DNA of 64,000 nucleotides from Diphasiastrum complanatum (GCA_029204225.1 CM055095.1:61981910-62045909); one strand, 5' to 3'. Counted from the first letter of the stretch, positions 10,743 to 22,349 are shown. Notes: a model not told the origin generated them from the letters alone. A program made the numbers and translations.

Positions 10743-12429
10743 TGGTTTTTCTGATAGTCCTACATGCCTAATCAGTGGATACAACTTGTCACAAGCTCTG
10801 CAATGAAGTGAGAAAGTCTTTCACAGGAGGTGAAAGCAAGGAGAGGCAAAAAGTTGGAAGAAATCCTTCCTTGGTGTATTTTGCAGATTTTGGAGCTCAG
10901 ATTCATCAGTGGGAAACGAAGACACAGTCCCAGAGGCATCAAAAATGCCAAGGTAGCATCAATTAGATTGAAAATATGTTGAGTGGGAAGATTTTTACAA
11001 TACTTCATAGTTTTTGTGAAAAAGTGCAAGTTTTCAATAAGTTTCAATCAAAAACCTGCTCAATGAATTTCTAGGGAACATTTTGTGCTTTCATTTTTTT
11101 TTAAAAGAGTGTTACTAGCAGTTTAGAACGGCTCCTAGTTCATTTGGTGGAGATTTGGGCAATTTTTTTTTTTGTATTTTTTGTGTATTTTTGCTTGAAT
11201 AGCCTTGTAACAGAAAATCAAAATTTTAAGCCTCATTTTCTATAATGATGACTTTTGGAAGCTATTAGGTCCAAGTACAAGTCAATCTAGTGTGGATTTG
11301 CACTCAAAACCACATTTTTAAGTGAAGATTTGGTTTTAAAAGTGTGATTTTTGCCTTAAAAAAGACTTTATGGGTTGTCTTTGTCTGTGCTTATCCGAAG
11401 CCTTTGGTATGGCCCAAAACACGGGACAAGGCTCTGGAACGCCCGATTTCCATCTGAAATGCCACCACAACCAGTCGAAACGGCTGCTTCCAGTTAAAAT
11501 ACGTCCAAAACGGAGGCAAAAGCTCGCGAAACGCCTCCAGGGAGCTGCGAAACGTCCCTCTTTGTACTATAGTTATCCTAGATTTAGCCATGGATTGTAG
11601 CGGTTGTATTGTAGTGGTAGACCGGTCGTCCACTTCCTAAGATCTACATAAAACTTACAACAAGAAGGAGAGAGAGAGAGGGAGCATCAAGGCTTTCCCA
11701 ACTGATGCTCGAAAACTAAAATTAACAACCTAATTTAACTAAGCTTAATCTAGGGCTTTGCTAAGGCTTGCCCAACTAGCAAACCCGTTAATCTAAACCT
11801 ACCTAACACCCAAAGGGAAATGATAGAATAATTGCAGCTAACTAAGCATAAATCATAAAAATCATGCCACAAATAAATCCTATGAAAAGGAGGCAAGAGG
11901 AGGCCCGAGCACCTTCCCTCAAGCTATTCACCTTCCAAAGGGAACACAAGGTAATAGAAAGATCAAATCACAAGATTAAAATTTAGCATAATCTCAATGT
12001 GTTATTTACAAGGAAAATGCCTCTCTTCTTATAGCAAGAGGGCCTTCCATAAGTTTTCCACTAACTTATGGGATTAGTCTTCTAACTTGCCATTCTAAGT
12101 CTTACAACTTCTAACTTAGAAACTTGAGTTTCTAAACTTAGAACTTAAGTTAACTTGGAATCTTTTCTTTCTAAGCTTAAGTTTCCTAGTTTAGAAGTTT
12201 AGAACTTATTAAGCTTCTACTCATGGTCTCATAGCACACATTTCATGGTAGAAGTTTATTAACAATTACTCACATGTGGACTTACAATACACATGCCACG
12301 GTGTTTTATTTATTTTTATATTTTCTTTGCTAACATTATCCCCTTCCTTATTGGATTGGTGGTCCCACACCAATCGAAGCTTTTTCGGCCTGGATCTTTT
12401 GATCTTCCTATAAGCGATATTGTTGTTAG
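10743..12429. other. Non-coding region between inverted LTRs, with palindrome cluster
   Basis: 10743-11350 has no convincing coding sequence. 11360-11640 is GC-richer with several CGAAACG phrases. 11640-12429 looks LTR-like. Around 12095-12215 many CTTAGAA/TTCTAAG phrases form short palindromes, the clearest being a 9-bp arm TTAGAAACT with two spacer bases before AGTTTCTAA (about 12116-12135). Confidence 0.4.
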
Positions 12430-12946
12430 CGTGTTTGGTAAATCTTATTGTTAATCCCCTCTATCATCTGCCAACGTAATTTGGTAAGGAAGGGCCTTGG
12501 GGTATAGCAGTGTAAGGCATAGAGTTATAGGCAAGAAGATCCCAAAATTGTGGAGAAGATGAAGGTGGAGGTGATTGGGGTGAACTTCTTGAAGTAGTTT
12601 GGATCATAGCTTGTGCCTTTGCCATGAATTGTCTCCCCAGTGTTAGGGAAGCCAATGCCCTGGAGACGGTCTGGAGAGAGATCGATGACGATATAGCTGC
12701 CATCCTCGAGGTTACCCGGAAAGAGTGGAATTCCTCGGAAGAAGTGGAATATGTTGCTCGCACCAAACTCTCATTCTGCTGGTTAGTGAAATATGTAAGA
12801 TCAAAGCCAAGGTTAGTGAGGATTTCCTTGGCCAAGCTGAGTTGCAGGATAATTCTTTATACTGATCAAGAAAATATCACTCGTGTAAGGTTTTGAGGGC
12901 TTACAATGATGGAGTGAGAGTGAGGAGTCTTTGGAGGCCATGATAA
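12430..12946 (-). pseudogene. Unrecognised decayed coding-like segment
   Basis: Directly downstream of copy B of the short LTR (- strand), an ATG opens MASKDSSLSLHHCK, and coding composition continues with frame changes. One frame reads FGASNIFHFFRGIPLFPG, then EDGSYIVIDLSPDRLQGIGF, then YDPNYFKKFTPITSTF. Another stays open for 123 codons (12835-12464). I do not recognise the family. It could be a host gene fragment flanking the 3' LTR or a gag relic. Low confidence in any function. Confidence 0.3.
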
Positions 12947-13230
12947 TGTCAATAATCAGATAAGCAACATTAGTCATTCACCATAAGCATTCACCACAAG
13001 GAGGAAGAAGAACACACACCAACACACTCTCAAACTCTCTTACTCTGTATTACATACTGAATGTAAAATGTACAAATAAACCCTGAATTTTTATAGAGAG
13101 AGAAAACTTAGGAGTGGACTAATAGACTAGGCTACAGGTAGTTACTGTTGGTAATAGTTGTCAACAATAAAGTACACTGTAAACAGTAACTAAGAAGTGT
13201 AACAATGAAGTTTATCATTGATTTCTAACA
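12947..13230 (-). repeat. Short copia LTR, copy B (3' LTR)
   Basis: It is the reverse complement of copy A, 284 bp including a segment missing from A. Upstream on the - strand a polypurine tract TTGAGGGAGAG (13231-13241) and a copia RNase H identify it as a 3' LTR. Confidence 0.78.
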
Positions 13231-13234
13231 CTCT

Positions 13235-13600
13235 CCCTCAATAATGAAGTTACATTCTTCTATTCCTAGTAGAGTACGAAACTTTTGAAATTTACATCTA
13301 CCTAATGACTTAGAGCTTCTTGCTTATCCAAAGTATGACTGCGCCAGATGCTAGAGTACAACCTTTTGAAATACTTTTGCTATCATCCTTCATGGATGCC
13401 CAGCTTGCGTCACGATAAGATTCGATCCAAAATCTAGCTTTCTTCGAATAACACAGTTCATAGTCTTTCGTGGAGATATTGTACTACTCTTTTTGCTAAC
13501 TTCCAATGCAACGATCTTGGGTTCTGATTAAATTGGCCTAGCTTGTATATTGCAAATGCTATATCAAGTCTAGTGTTGTTTGCTATAGTTCTGAATACTT
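13235..13600 (-). pseudogene. Ty1/copia RNase H tail (-)
   Basis: The - strand reads IANNTRLDIAFAIYKLGQF, NQNPRSLHWKLAKRVVQYL, and then, after a frameshift, SYRDASWASMKDDSKSIS and LASGAVILWISKK. This is the copia RT/RNase H junction (TRPDIA, HW.A.KR..RYL, DA.WA...D.KS, G..I.W.SKK). It is followed by PPT and LTR copy B. Its upstream end is cut by the (TC)n tract at 13605. Confidence 0.8.
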
Positions 13601-13601
13601 T

Positions 13602-13604
<3 letters not shown>

Positions 13605-13686
<82 letters not shown>
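13605..13686. repeat. (TC)n microsatellite, about 41 units
   Basis: This is an uninterrupted TC dinucleotide run. It is directly followed by ATGGACTCTTC, the same phrase that follows the shorter (GA)n tract (read on -) at 47991-48070. Confidence 0.97.
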
Positions 13687-13688
<2 letters not shown>

Positions 13689-16150
13689 GGACTCTTCTTT
13701 ATCAGAAATTACTACCCTTAATCACGCTATAAACAAACAGTTATGATATGAAGGTCCTAAACTTTTTTGCCAACCCACTTGTTGATACTTTTTCAAAAAG
13801 AATTTTCCCACATTTTTTGGTTGAAGGGGAGCTTCCACGATACTTCCTACGGAACCACTATATGTAGCTTGTTCTCGAAGGAGTTTCTTCTACTTTACGA
13901 TGAGAAGAAGTTTGGAAGAGATGGCGCCCTCCCTGGCTTGAAGTTATCTGCTTTAAACTCTACGGTATGTGGTTTTGGCTCATATCATGTATTTGCATTC
14001 ATCTCTTCCATACTCATGAAAGTTATCAGATGTGGTTGATGATAAATGGGAAGGTATGAATCCGTTGTCCAGCGATGGATCAGTGAGGGTTCATATTATT
14101 GTTTTTGGCATGATTTGTACTCCATATTCTATCCGCTGTCCAGCGATGAAGCTCACTAAAAAATGGAGAGTCTTGCTGAGGATGGGTAGGTTGTTGTCCA
14201 GCGATGGACCTGCAGCGATCTGTCCTGAGCAAGATAATCAATAAGTTGATACTTATGGGTAGCTGTCCAGCGATGAACCACGAATTCCTTTCGCATACTT
14301 CAAAATGCATGATAATGATAGCTATGTATCGTGTATTGTAGGTTGAGGCAAGTGCTTCATTATGACCAGCGATGAAGCATTTCCTATCTCATAAATGGTT
14401 ATATGGATTCAAACTACATATCATAGATTTGAATGGATGATAATGTGGTCTGTTAACTACAGTTTGTAGTATGTTTTACTATCCTTCAAAGGTCAGCATG
14501 AATGTGTGGTTGTTCCACATACATACTTACTCCAGAAACAAAGCTACTGTAGTATCATACTATTATCAAAAGATACAACTCAGATGCTGGCACATGATGA
14601 TTATGATTAGTATACCTCATGTTGTAACCAGTTTCGTTATCATACTTGTGATTGATTGCTTCTTCACAGGGAAGACTACTATGTGTAAGCACTAACAAGT
14701 TAAACTTGCACTCTTTGTAGCATCGAGTATCACTACTACCTAATCAAATATTACTATTTTCGATTAGGTTCGGTTTCGAACCATAAAGCGATAAGCGTTT
14801 GCACAGGTATGCACATGAAACCATTCACTTCAGATTTGTATAAGCTATGAATGATGGGCTCTCCTTAGAGTACTTATTATCGCTTTCACAATGGCTGACA
14901 ATAACGGTATGAGCGTTTTAAGAATAAGGAAGGCAAGAGCACTCGAGGGGACTAAACATGGCATCCTCAAAAGAGACCACTGCTACAACCATCCAAGTAA
15001 GGGTTTTTTGAACAGTTTTCATATTTTGCAAGCATTACCTATACTCAAAAGGTAAGGTGTCTCTTTACAAATATATTCCATTCTAGGTGACTAATAAAGA
15101 TCCTAAAACATAGAAATTACTTGGTTTCTATTTAGTTCGACTGTATCACTTCATAGGTAATATAATTTTTCTATGTTTAATGACAACCATGTTGTCCCAA
15201 AGCAAGGTTTCTCCTCAGATTATCTTGGACAACATGGATTTGTGTAAGATAAACGGTTTTTACAGAAGGATTAGAATGGCACAGATCTGCCTAGATACCT
15301 TATAAAAACCATGAGAACCTCATCAATAAAATGAAGCCTATCCGATATAAGAGTCCAAGAAAAACCACGGGATGGATATGGAGGTATGATAAACATAACT
15401 TTACTCGTAGCTACAATATTCAACCATGGCATATGCAATTTAATACCCATTTAGTTGTTATATCAGACTATGGTGAGATACGACTGGAAATCATGGATAT
15501 GCTCAGGAGTATGGACAGTAGTGCATGATGTTTCTTAAGTCACACAGGTTAAAATAGCATGGATTTGCTCTGACACTGGCACACGTGTTCACACCATGTC
15601 TTTTAGCGATAAGCAATATATATGGTGAAAACTTTTCATACTTGTGCTATAAATAAATTAAACTGATACGGACCAATGTCCAAAAACTGATTAGCATGGC
15701 ACTCGCCCTGATGCTGTAACGGAGGGGCTTGGCTTATTGCTATAAAATCATCTTTGTGTTTGGGAATACTGGACTATGTTTTAAAATGCTATTTACGCTG
15801 ATGAGTAGTATAATTTCTTTTGGACATGGATAACAACTAACGCTCAGCTATGACACATGTCTCCCCACTATACTAACTCGTGCGGTTTTGTGTTGTGGGA
15901 TGGTGGCAGGTATCAGCTGGACGTTTTGAGAGTGGTTATGCTATATGGTGCTTTACTGTACTGTATTTTACTTTTCAACTTTATTGTACCTTGTTGGTTT
16001 ATGTATAAAGGCTTCAAAGGGTTTGGTCTTGCTTTGTCAAGAGGAACTATGTGAAATTGTTTATCTCTCTCTCTGCACCCTGAGGTGTAACTCCGACTAT
16101 TCCTTGGTTGGGATAGTACTAAACCCTTACCTTTTACCTGGTTCATAAGC
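13687..16150 (+). repeat. 2.4-kb non-coding repeat unit next to (TC)n
   Basis: The unit starts ATGGACTCTTCTTTATCA after (TC)n. Its last 200 bp (about 15866-16055, from CACTATACTAACTCG to ATGTGAAATT) recur at 47770-47965 on the - strand, directly joined there to the same 5' phrase, so the 47-kb copy lacks about 2.15 kb. No long reading frame spans the unit. It holds five copies of a TCCAGCGATG motif (14067-14378) and two overlapping hairpins: CCTAATC/GATTAGG (14739-14768) and GGTTCG-GTTT-CGAACC (14767-14782). It ends near a short TCTCTCTC run (16062-16071). It is likely an untranslated part of a retroelement, possibly the Penelope-like family at 48 kb. Confidence 0.55.
14067..14378 (+). repeat. 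Five dispersed copies of a 15-bp motif
   Basis: G(T/A)CCAGCGATG(G/A)A begins at 14067, 14138, 14196, 14265 and 14364 (spacings 71, 58, 69 and 99 bp). Copy 3 is self-complementary (GTCC-AGCGAT-GGAC), and copy 5 sits in a hairpin with 8-bp arms TGCTTCAT and ATGAAGCA (14353-14379). The sequence between copies is not conserved. Confidence 0.8.
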
Positions 16151-16164
16151 TAACAAAAGACTGT

Positions 16165-16965
16165 TTTCATGTTTTAAGATAAAGCTTTTGTATGTCAATC
16201 CAAGTATGCTCTTTCAATGTTAAAAATGTTCAATATGTTAGATTGTAAGAGTATAGAAACTCCTATGGAACAAAATGTAAAAGATCCTAATAAAGGTAAT
16301 GAAAGATCCTTCGTGGACATCACTCTTTTTAGGAGTCTCATAGGCTCCTTAATTTGACTCACAATAACTAGACCTGACATAAGCTTTAGTGTTCATAAGT
16401 TGAGCCAGGCTATGCAAAATCCTACTGTTTATCATTAGAAAATGGCCAAGAGAGTGCTTAGATATATATCTTCAACTTTTGACTATGGTTTATTGTATAA
16501 GAGTGAAGATCTTTCTATTGTTGGTTATTCAGATTCGGATTTTGCAAGTGATAGAGCAGATCGAAAATCTACAAGTGCTTATGTCATATATCTTGGAGGA
16601 AACTTGATATCTTGGCTTTCCAAAAAGCAAGATACTGTATCACAACAAAGGAAGTGCTTTGGATCAAGAGGATGCTAGTGGAGCTAAAGATAATCATGGA
16701 AGATGATCTCCCTATGATCATGTGTGACAACATTTCAGCCCAAGCTCTTGCCAACAACCCAATATTCCATGCAAGGAGCAAACATATTGAAGTTGCACAT
16801 CACTTTGTGAGAGAGAAGCTCATTGGAGGGAAAATCTACTTAGAGCACATTGACACATCATCTTGTATTGCAGATATGCTCACCAAACCTTTGAGCAAGA
16901 GTTCCTTCATCAAGCATAGAGCCAATCTTGGAGTAATATCAAGATCCATGTTCAAGTCAATATAG
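16165..16965 (+). pseudogene. Ty1/copia RT C-terminus and RNase H
   Basis: From about 16165 the frames read the RT tail, then NERSFVDITLFRSLIGSL, TRPDISFSVHKLSQAMQNP, KMAKRVLRYISSTFDYGLLY, GYSDSDFASDRADRKSTSA, NLISWLSKKQDTVS, and then after a small deletion KEVLWIKRMLVELKII, FHARSKHIEVAHHFVREKL and SSCIADMLTKPL. This is the full RNase H order of copia. An ALSSTEAEY-equivalent is missing at about 16640, indicating a short deletion plus frameshift. The catalytic RT core is absent, cut off by the 13.7-16.15 kb unit. Confidence 0.85.
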
Positions 16966-16970
16966 ATTGT

Positions 16971-16982
16971 TTTTAGGAGGAG
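16971..16982 (+). other. Polypurine tract TTTTAGGAGGAG
   Basis: It lies between the RNase H stop and TGTTGAAACGG, as in other copia elements. Confidence 0.75.
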
Positions 16983-17745
16983 TGTTGAAACGGAAAAATA
17001 ATCCATCTTGACTTTAGGCTTGCTACAAACATTGTACCGTGCAAGTATGTTGTTCCATAAATGCAAATTCCAAGTCTGGCCTAGATAGAACTCAAGCTAT
17101 ATGAATTTGACATATCTAGTTTGATGATTACAACTTGCATATAGATTGTAGACTTAGAATTAGCAAGATTATGCTTGTAGAAACTTGTGGCATTTCACAT
17201 GCGTTAATTGTAAGTGATCCATAGTGACATGCAAGGCATGCACAAAGTAAACTGGACACATGCATGATGATTTGTACATTTCTAGTTAGAACTAGGTCAC
17301 TTGGTAAAAGTAGGTAGAGATACATGCATGAGATGTGAAAAATGTCACATAGACTCTAGTTTTCACTTTAGATGTCATCAAAAGGTGGATGGATGTGGTT
17401 CTACCTCGAGCTACCTCAAACTCCATAAATATGTAGCTCTCCTCATATTTTGTGATGAAGAACCAAAGCTTTGTAGCTATCTCATGCCATTTTGGATCCA
17501 CACAATTTTTGTTTGATATCTCTCTATCTTTCTCTCTCTAACTCGTGCTGAGGTTAATGCTAATACACTAATTTCTTGTACTTTTGCTCATTTATGATTT
17601 ATTGCTATCATTCTCTGATGCCTAGCATGCTAGATTGTGGTTAAGCCATAACTTTTGTACTAGATCTTGCTAATCAATCTAGAATCAGGTTATTGTGCTA
17701 ATCATAAAGCTTAATTAGATCTATCATACATGTGGATCATCCCCA
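16983..17745 (+). repeat. 3' LTR of the copia element (end uncertain)
   Basis: The start TGTTGAAACGG is fixed by the PPT. No second copy lies in the window, so the end is a guess at ...CCCCACACA near 17750. No coding sequence is seen. Confidence 0.5.
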
Positions 17746-17804
17746 CACATATGAATTCTGAAAATTTTGTTATGAGTCACATTAGATGTTTGTGACAAGT
17801 ATAG

Positions 17805-19350
17805 ACACACAGGAGATCTTCCAACCTACGAAGAGTTAGGTGGATTGCTTTTGCAGAAAGAACAACGTCAAGAGAACTTTAGTCATCGCAATAGGGGATT
17901 TGATCAAGGTCTTGCAGTCATAGGACGTGGAGGTAGATTTGGTTGTGGAAGACACCAATCAAGAGGTGGAAACTCAAATAGTGGATCATTCCAACAATTC
18001 CAAGAGCAATCCAATGATGGTCCAAATCGAGACAATTGGCATCAAGGTCGAGGTCAAGGATGCAGTGAACCAAGGTAGAAGAAACTTGAGAATTGTCGGT
18101 ATTTCAACAAACCTGGCCATTGGGAGCATGAGTGCTTCAAGAAACAAAAGGAGTCAGCTCAACAAAAAGGCAAATGGCAGGTAGGCAATTATTTTGATCA
18201 ACATCAATTTGATGATGATCAATATGAGGATGATGCAGGTGAGAGTTTCGACTTATTTATTACAGCATTAATGACAAGTGATGAAGCCAAGGATACCTGG
18301 TACATCGACAGTGGAGCATCCAAGCACATGACTTTGAGGAATGAGTGGTTTTCAGAATTCAAGAAAATCCACGATGGTGATGAAGTTGGACAAGCTGATA
18401 ACCAATTGTTACATGTGAAAGGATTTGGAGTGGTACCAGTAAAGCTGGCCAGTAGGATGATAAAGCGGATAAGCAATGTGCAATTTGTACATGGTTTAGC
18501 CAACAATATACTATCAGTTGGGATGATGGTTGATCAACAGCTCAAGGTTGAGTTTGATAGCGACAAATGTCTCATCAAGGACATCAAGAATCACTACAAA
18601 GTGATTGCTACAAGAGATAGAATTAATAGAAATCGACTCTACAAATTGAATGCGAGATCTTTTGCTCAATCTATGGTAAGCACTGTTGATAGTGGAAGCG
18701 ATCTTTGGCATCAATGATTTGGTCATATTAGTGCTCAAAGTTTACAGATTCTCAAAAGAGGTAATCTAGAGGTTGCCTGATATTTATTTTGAAGGAAAAA
18801 TCGGTGAATGTTGCATTTTGGAAAAACAACACACAGAGAGGTTTTCCAAAAGTGGAGCAAGGAAAGCCAGTGGCATCCTAGATCTTGTCCATAGTGATCT
18901 ATGTGGACCAATGCAGACTAGATCTCTTAGTGGCTACTATTATTTTATTACCTTCATTGATGACTATAGTAGATGCATTTGGATTTATTTCATAAGCAAG
19001 AAATTAAATGCTTTTGATAAGTTCATGGAATTCAAGACATTAGTTGAAAAGCAAACAAAATGTTGCATCAAGAGTTTGAGATCTAATGGAGGTGGTGAGT
19101 ACCTTCCAGTAGAATTTATTGATTTTTGCAAGGATCAAGAGATCAAGAGGTAGACTATAGCACCTTATTCACCACATCAAAATGGATTTGCAGAATGAAA
19201 TAACAGATCTATTGTTGAGATGGCTAGGGCAGTGCTCAAAAGCAAGGGTTTGCCAAAGACCTTTTGGACAGAAGCTTACAACACAGCTATGCACATCTTG
19301 AATCGGTGTCCTACAAATACTTGCATTGATGAACACTTCAAGCGAAGGGG
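17805..19350 (+). pseudogene. Ty1/copia gag C-terminus, protease, integrase
   Basis: Order: gag C-terminus (PTYEELGGLLLQKEQRQENF, a glycine/arginine/glutamine-rich tail, zinc knuckle CRYFNKPGHWEHEC with its second Cys replaced by Phe), protease WYIDSGASKHMT (about 18298), the GAG-preintegrase block GSDLWHQ.FGHISAQSL, and integrase with HSDLCGPM, FIDDYSRCIWIYF, LRSNGGGEYL, APYSPHQNGFAE and LPKTFWTEAYNTA. In the integrase the second Asp of the usual SDNGGEY is Ser-Asn (RSNGGGEY), and stops interrupt after KR and after FAE. The element is cut at 19350 by a gypsy LTR fragment. Gag N-terminus and RT are absent. Confidence 0.87.
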
Positions 19351-19353
19351 AAT

Positions 19354-20609
19354 GGTATGATCGTGCTAAAATCTCACCATGTATTGAGTCCATTTTTTAC
19401 TAATATATGATCACTCAGTGTATTTTTCAAGGAAACCGTGTTGTCGTGGGAGCCCTAGTCATGAATGTCAAAAAAGTCAACCACAAAAGAAAAAACCGAG
19501 AAAGAAAGTTTTCGGGTAAAAATGGGACCGGAAAATATGGATTAAGTGTCAAGGAATCACAGAAACCCTAACGACAAAGTTTGGACAATTTACGGGCAAT
19601 TAAAGGAATGTGCGAGCCAAGTAGCTACCCAACAGGCCAAAAACCCAGAAAAATGAGCAATAGGTGCACACCTTTGAAAAATCGAAGAAAGGTAAAAAAA
19701 ACAAATGCGCCACAAAGAAAATGAAGGCCGCCTACTAAAAATAGTGGTTGAAAAAGGGCCTCACCCAAAATTTGGATAATAAATGCCAAAACATCTTGGA
19801 GGCTAAAAAAATTGGGAGGTACACCCACTAGCCATTGACATTTTGGGCCTCTAGGTTATACAACTCCCCCACTCTCTTATGGAGGCCACTAGGTGTACTA
19901 TCAAATGGGTTGGGGACAAATGGCAAAGAGGGCTTGAAGGGCATGAAGAATGGCAAGATGGCATTGTGAAGGGGATCCATTGGATTTTCCTATAAGAAGG
20001 AGCCAACTCCTTGTATTTCAAATATTAGTACTTTTGTGGGTTAGTATTTTTAAGAGTCGCTAATTGGGGAGTTGATAGTTTTGAGAGTAGCTTGACAATG
20101 TGAAATGTTGTTGTTGTCTTGTATTGCTCCATGCTTGTTAGTAGAGGTTGGGTTTGTTGCTTAGTGTTGTTTGGCTGCCTGATATGTCTTGCTTCTTGTT
20201 AACCAATGCTAGTGCTTTGTGTGGGATGTGTTAGGTGAACTTTACTTTGTGCGTCTTGTAGTTTCATTGCTTCCCATGTTAGTATTGCCATTTGGGAGAG
20301 TACTATGTTGAATCTTGAGTGATGGTCGTTCAATGCCAATGACTTGAGAGTGGTGAGAGTATTTTGAGAGATGGGTTCACTGCGGAATGATTGTGAGTTG
20401 GTTGGGAGAGTTCATTGTGAGTGTTCGAAGTTGTTTGTGGTTGATTGCCTATTAGATGGTGTCGGTAACTATGGTGGGAAGAGTTGTTAGTATTGTGAAT
20501 GTTATCTTGTTATTGGAAGTTGGTGGATTGTTTGTTGGTAATACTTTACATTGTTTGCTTGGATAGTTGAGGGATGCGCTGGAGTGTGATCATTTGTAGT
20601 TGAAGGTTG
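19354..20609 (+). repeat. Gypsy LTR fragment A (internal modules only)
   Basis: It is homologous to the LTR at 33758-35360 from GGTATGAT(C/T)GTGCTAAAATC to GTTGAAGGTTG. It lacks the first 350 bp and the last module, and carries an extra 430-bp block (about 19541-19969) absent from copy C. The start replaces the end of a copia integrase. Confidence 0.8.
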
Positions 20610-20837
20610 GAAGGAGTAATGCTGATCCTAATTTTTGCACAAGATTCAGATATAGTGTCCTGTAGAACACCTCAACAGACAAATCTCGGATCTACCAACA
20701 AAGTGCACAGTCTGATTGAAAAAGGCTGAGAAACTCGAACTCGAATTCGAAACTGAACTCGAAACATTTTTATTCTTGTTCAAAGTCGAAACTCGAACTC
20801 GAAACAAACTCGACAGATAAACTGTCTAGAACAATAA
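20610..20837. other. Non-coding spacer with CTCGAA repeats
   Basis: AACTCGAA and its reverse complement TTCGAGTT recur about six times between 20730 and 20815, giving a dense cluster of TCGA palindromes. No coding sequence is seen. Confidence 0.5.
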
Positions 20838-21344
20838 TGTTATGTCCATGACCAGTACATAGGAGACAATATACTCCTAGACTTGGATACACGGTACTCC
20901 AGTGAAACAAGTTGATAGTTATGCCACGTTATACTAGACATGACCCGAAAGTAACTAATATCCTTGTGAGGCCTAGAACACACTAAATGGAGTTTAGACA
21001 AGGTATGAGACATTGTATGCATGTGTAGAGCTATCAGTAGCAATTCTATGAATAGTTGGTCCATGCTTAGGTGAATCTATGTATAGGAATCTTAGGGCTA
21101 TGCATGGCTATGTGCCCAGGATGTTTTTGGCTCTATATATTGGGTCCGAACTAGCCCTACTCCTCATTATGGTTGTGGATTCATTGCCAGGCTCTCACTC
21201 TACATTCATGCTTCTTGTTCCTTGGCTTGGGGGTGAGGCTTCTAGAGTTTGATTGGATGCTTCTACTTGGTTGGGTGGTTTCTCCATAGTGTGTTATCAT
21301 TGTGTTTGTAATATGTAAGCAGGATCTAAGGAGCTTCCCTTATA
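20838..21344 (+). repeat. Copia LTR (family with TGTTATG start), + copy
   Basis: It begins TGTTATGTCCATGACC and ends CTTCCCTTATA just before a primer site. The reverse complement occurs at 62757-63278, and its last 67 bp recur at 54557-54624, which locates the LTR 3' end. The 3' terminus is TA rather than CA. Confidence 0.8.
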
Positions 21345-21345
21345 G

Positions 21346-21357
21346 TGGTATCAGAGC
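21346..21357 (+). other. Primer binding site TGGTATCAGAGC
   Basis: It is an exact copia initiator-Met primer site one base after the LTR end. Confidence 0.88.
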
Positions 21358-22349
21358 AAGGCTTACGAGTTTGGAGAGGTGGTGCTTTTCATTGGAGCTT
21401 GGTGGTATTCAACTAGTATTCTCATCCAAGGAGAAGAGCAAGGTTGCAAGTTGGTGGATCTTTCCAATTTCAATTTGCATGATCCATATCTCTCTTAGAT
21501 TTCATTGTGGTTTATGGAGAATTGTGCTAGGAAAACAATTTTGGTGTCTTTTTGGAGTTTTAGCATGTGTAGCTCAAAACTAGTTATGGATATGAAATTT
21601 TAGCAAGTTAATTCACTTTGAAGTAGTTGAAATTCAGGTTGCATGTTGAATCTTCCTATGTGTTTGGATTCTAAGCTCCTTTGAAGCCAAATTTGGCTTG
21701 TTTTCCATGATTTTGGCACAAAATTGATGGTAGAATTCAAAATCCAACAAGTTCAGATTAATTGGTTGGTTATAACTCTGTATTTTGGATTGCATGTGGA
21801 TTTGAAAAACGTTCTTGCCATTAAATTCCAATTGGGCATGGTGAAAAAACCTAGAAAGGGCTAAAATTCATGATTTTTGTCTGTTTTTTCATGAAGTTGG
21901 ATGGTAGGAGGTTGTTGAACATCAATTGAAGCTGGGAAAAAGATGAATCATAGTCTTTTGAAGTTGTCCTAGAAGTTAGAGCCAAGAATTCTAGCAATTG
22001 GGTTTGTAGGAAGTCAAAAATTGTCAGAAATTGACCAATTTTGGTGAGTTTTTGAGGCTGAATTTCTCTAAATCCATAAGGGGATCATTCTGGATTTTTT
22101 ACAGCATGATTTGTATTTCTTTTTACCTTCCCAACAAGCTATCAAACCTATAAATTGATGGGTAGAGGCTTATGTTTCAATTCCATCAAGTTTGTAGCAA
22201 TTTTGACTTCTAGAAATCAAGAATATATGGTTCTCAGCCCATACTGCTTCATAGGAGCTGTGTGAAGGCTTCATGGAACTCTCAAAGACATTTAAGACTG
22301 TTTGGATTATCACTTTTAGACTTGATTGAGTGTTTGCAAGTTTTTAAGC
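21358..22349 (+). other. Untranslated leader of the copia element
   Basis: About 700 bp of this stretch is repeated in reverse at 62110-62743. No gag frame follows: the sequence switches at about 22350 to gypsy RNase H in mid-codon context, so the copia body is lost. Confidence 0.65.

Noticed and set aside
13458-13688. Open frame starting with a long Arg-Glu repeat
   Set aside because: The repeat is the translation of the (GA)n tract. Only the copia RNase H part is real.
15798-15830. Possible hammerhead ribozyme core (CTGATGAG) in the (TC)n-flanked unit
   Set aside because: Hammerheads are known in some Penelope-like elements, but the required GAAA strand and flanking stems are not present here. 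No other convincing core was found by eye in the 13.6-16.1 or 47.6-48.1 kb regions.
21302-21583. 93-codon frame conserved at 62539-62799
   Set aside because: Conservation comes from the LTR/leader DNA repeat. The frame crosses the LTR end and primer site, so it is not a gene.
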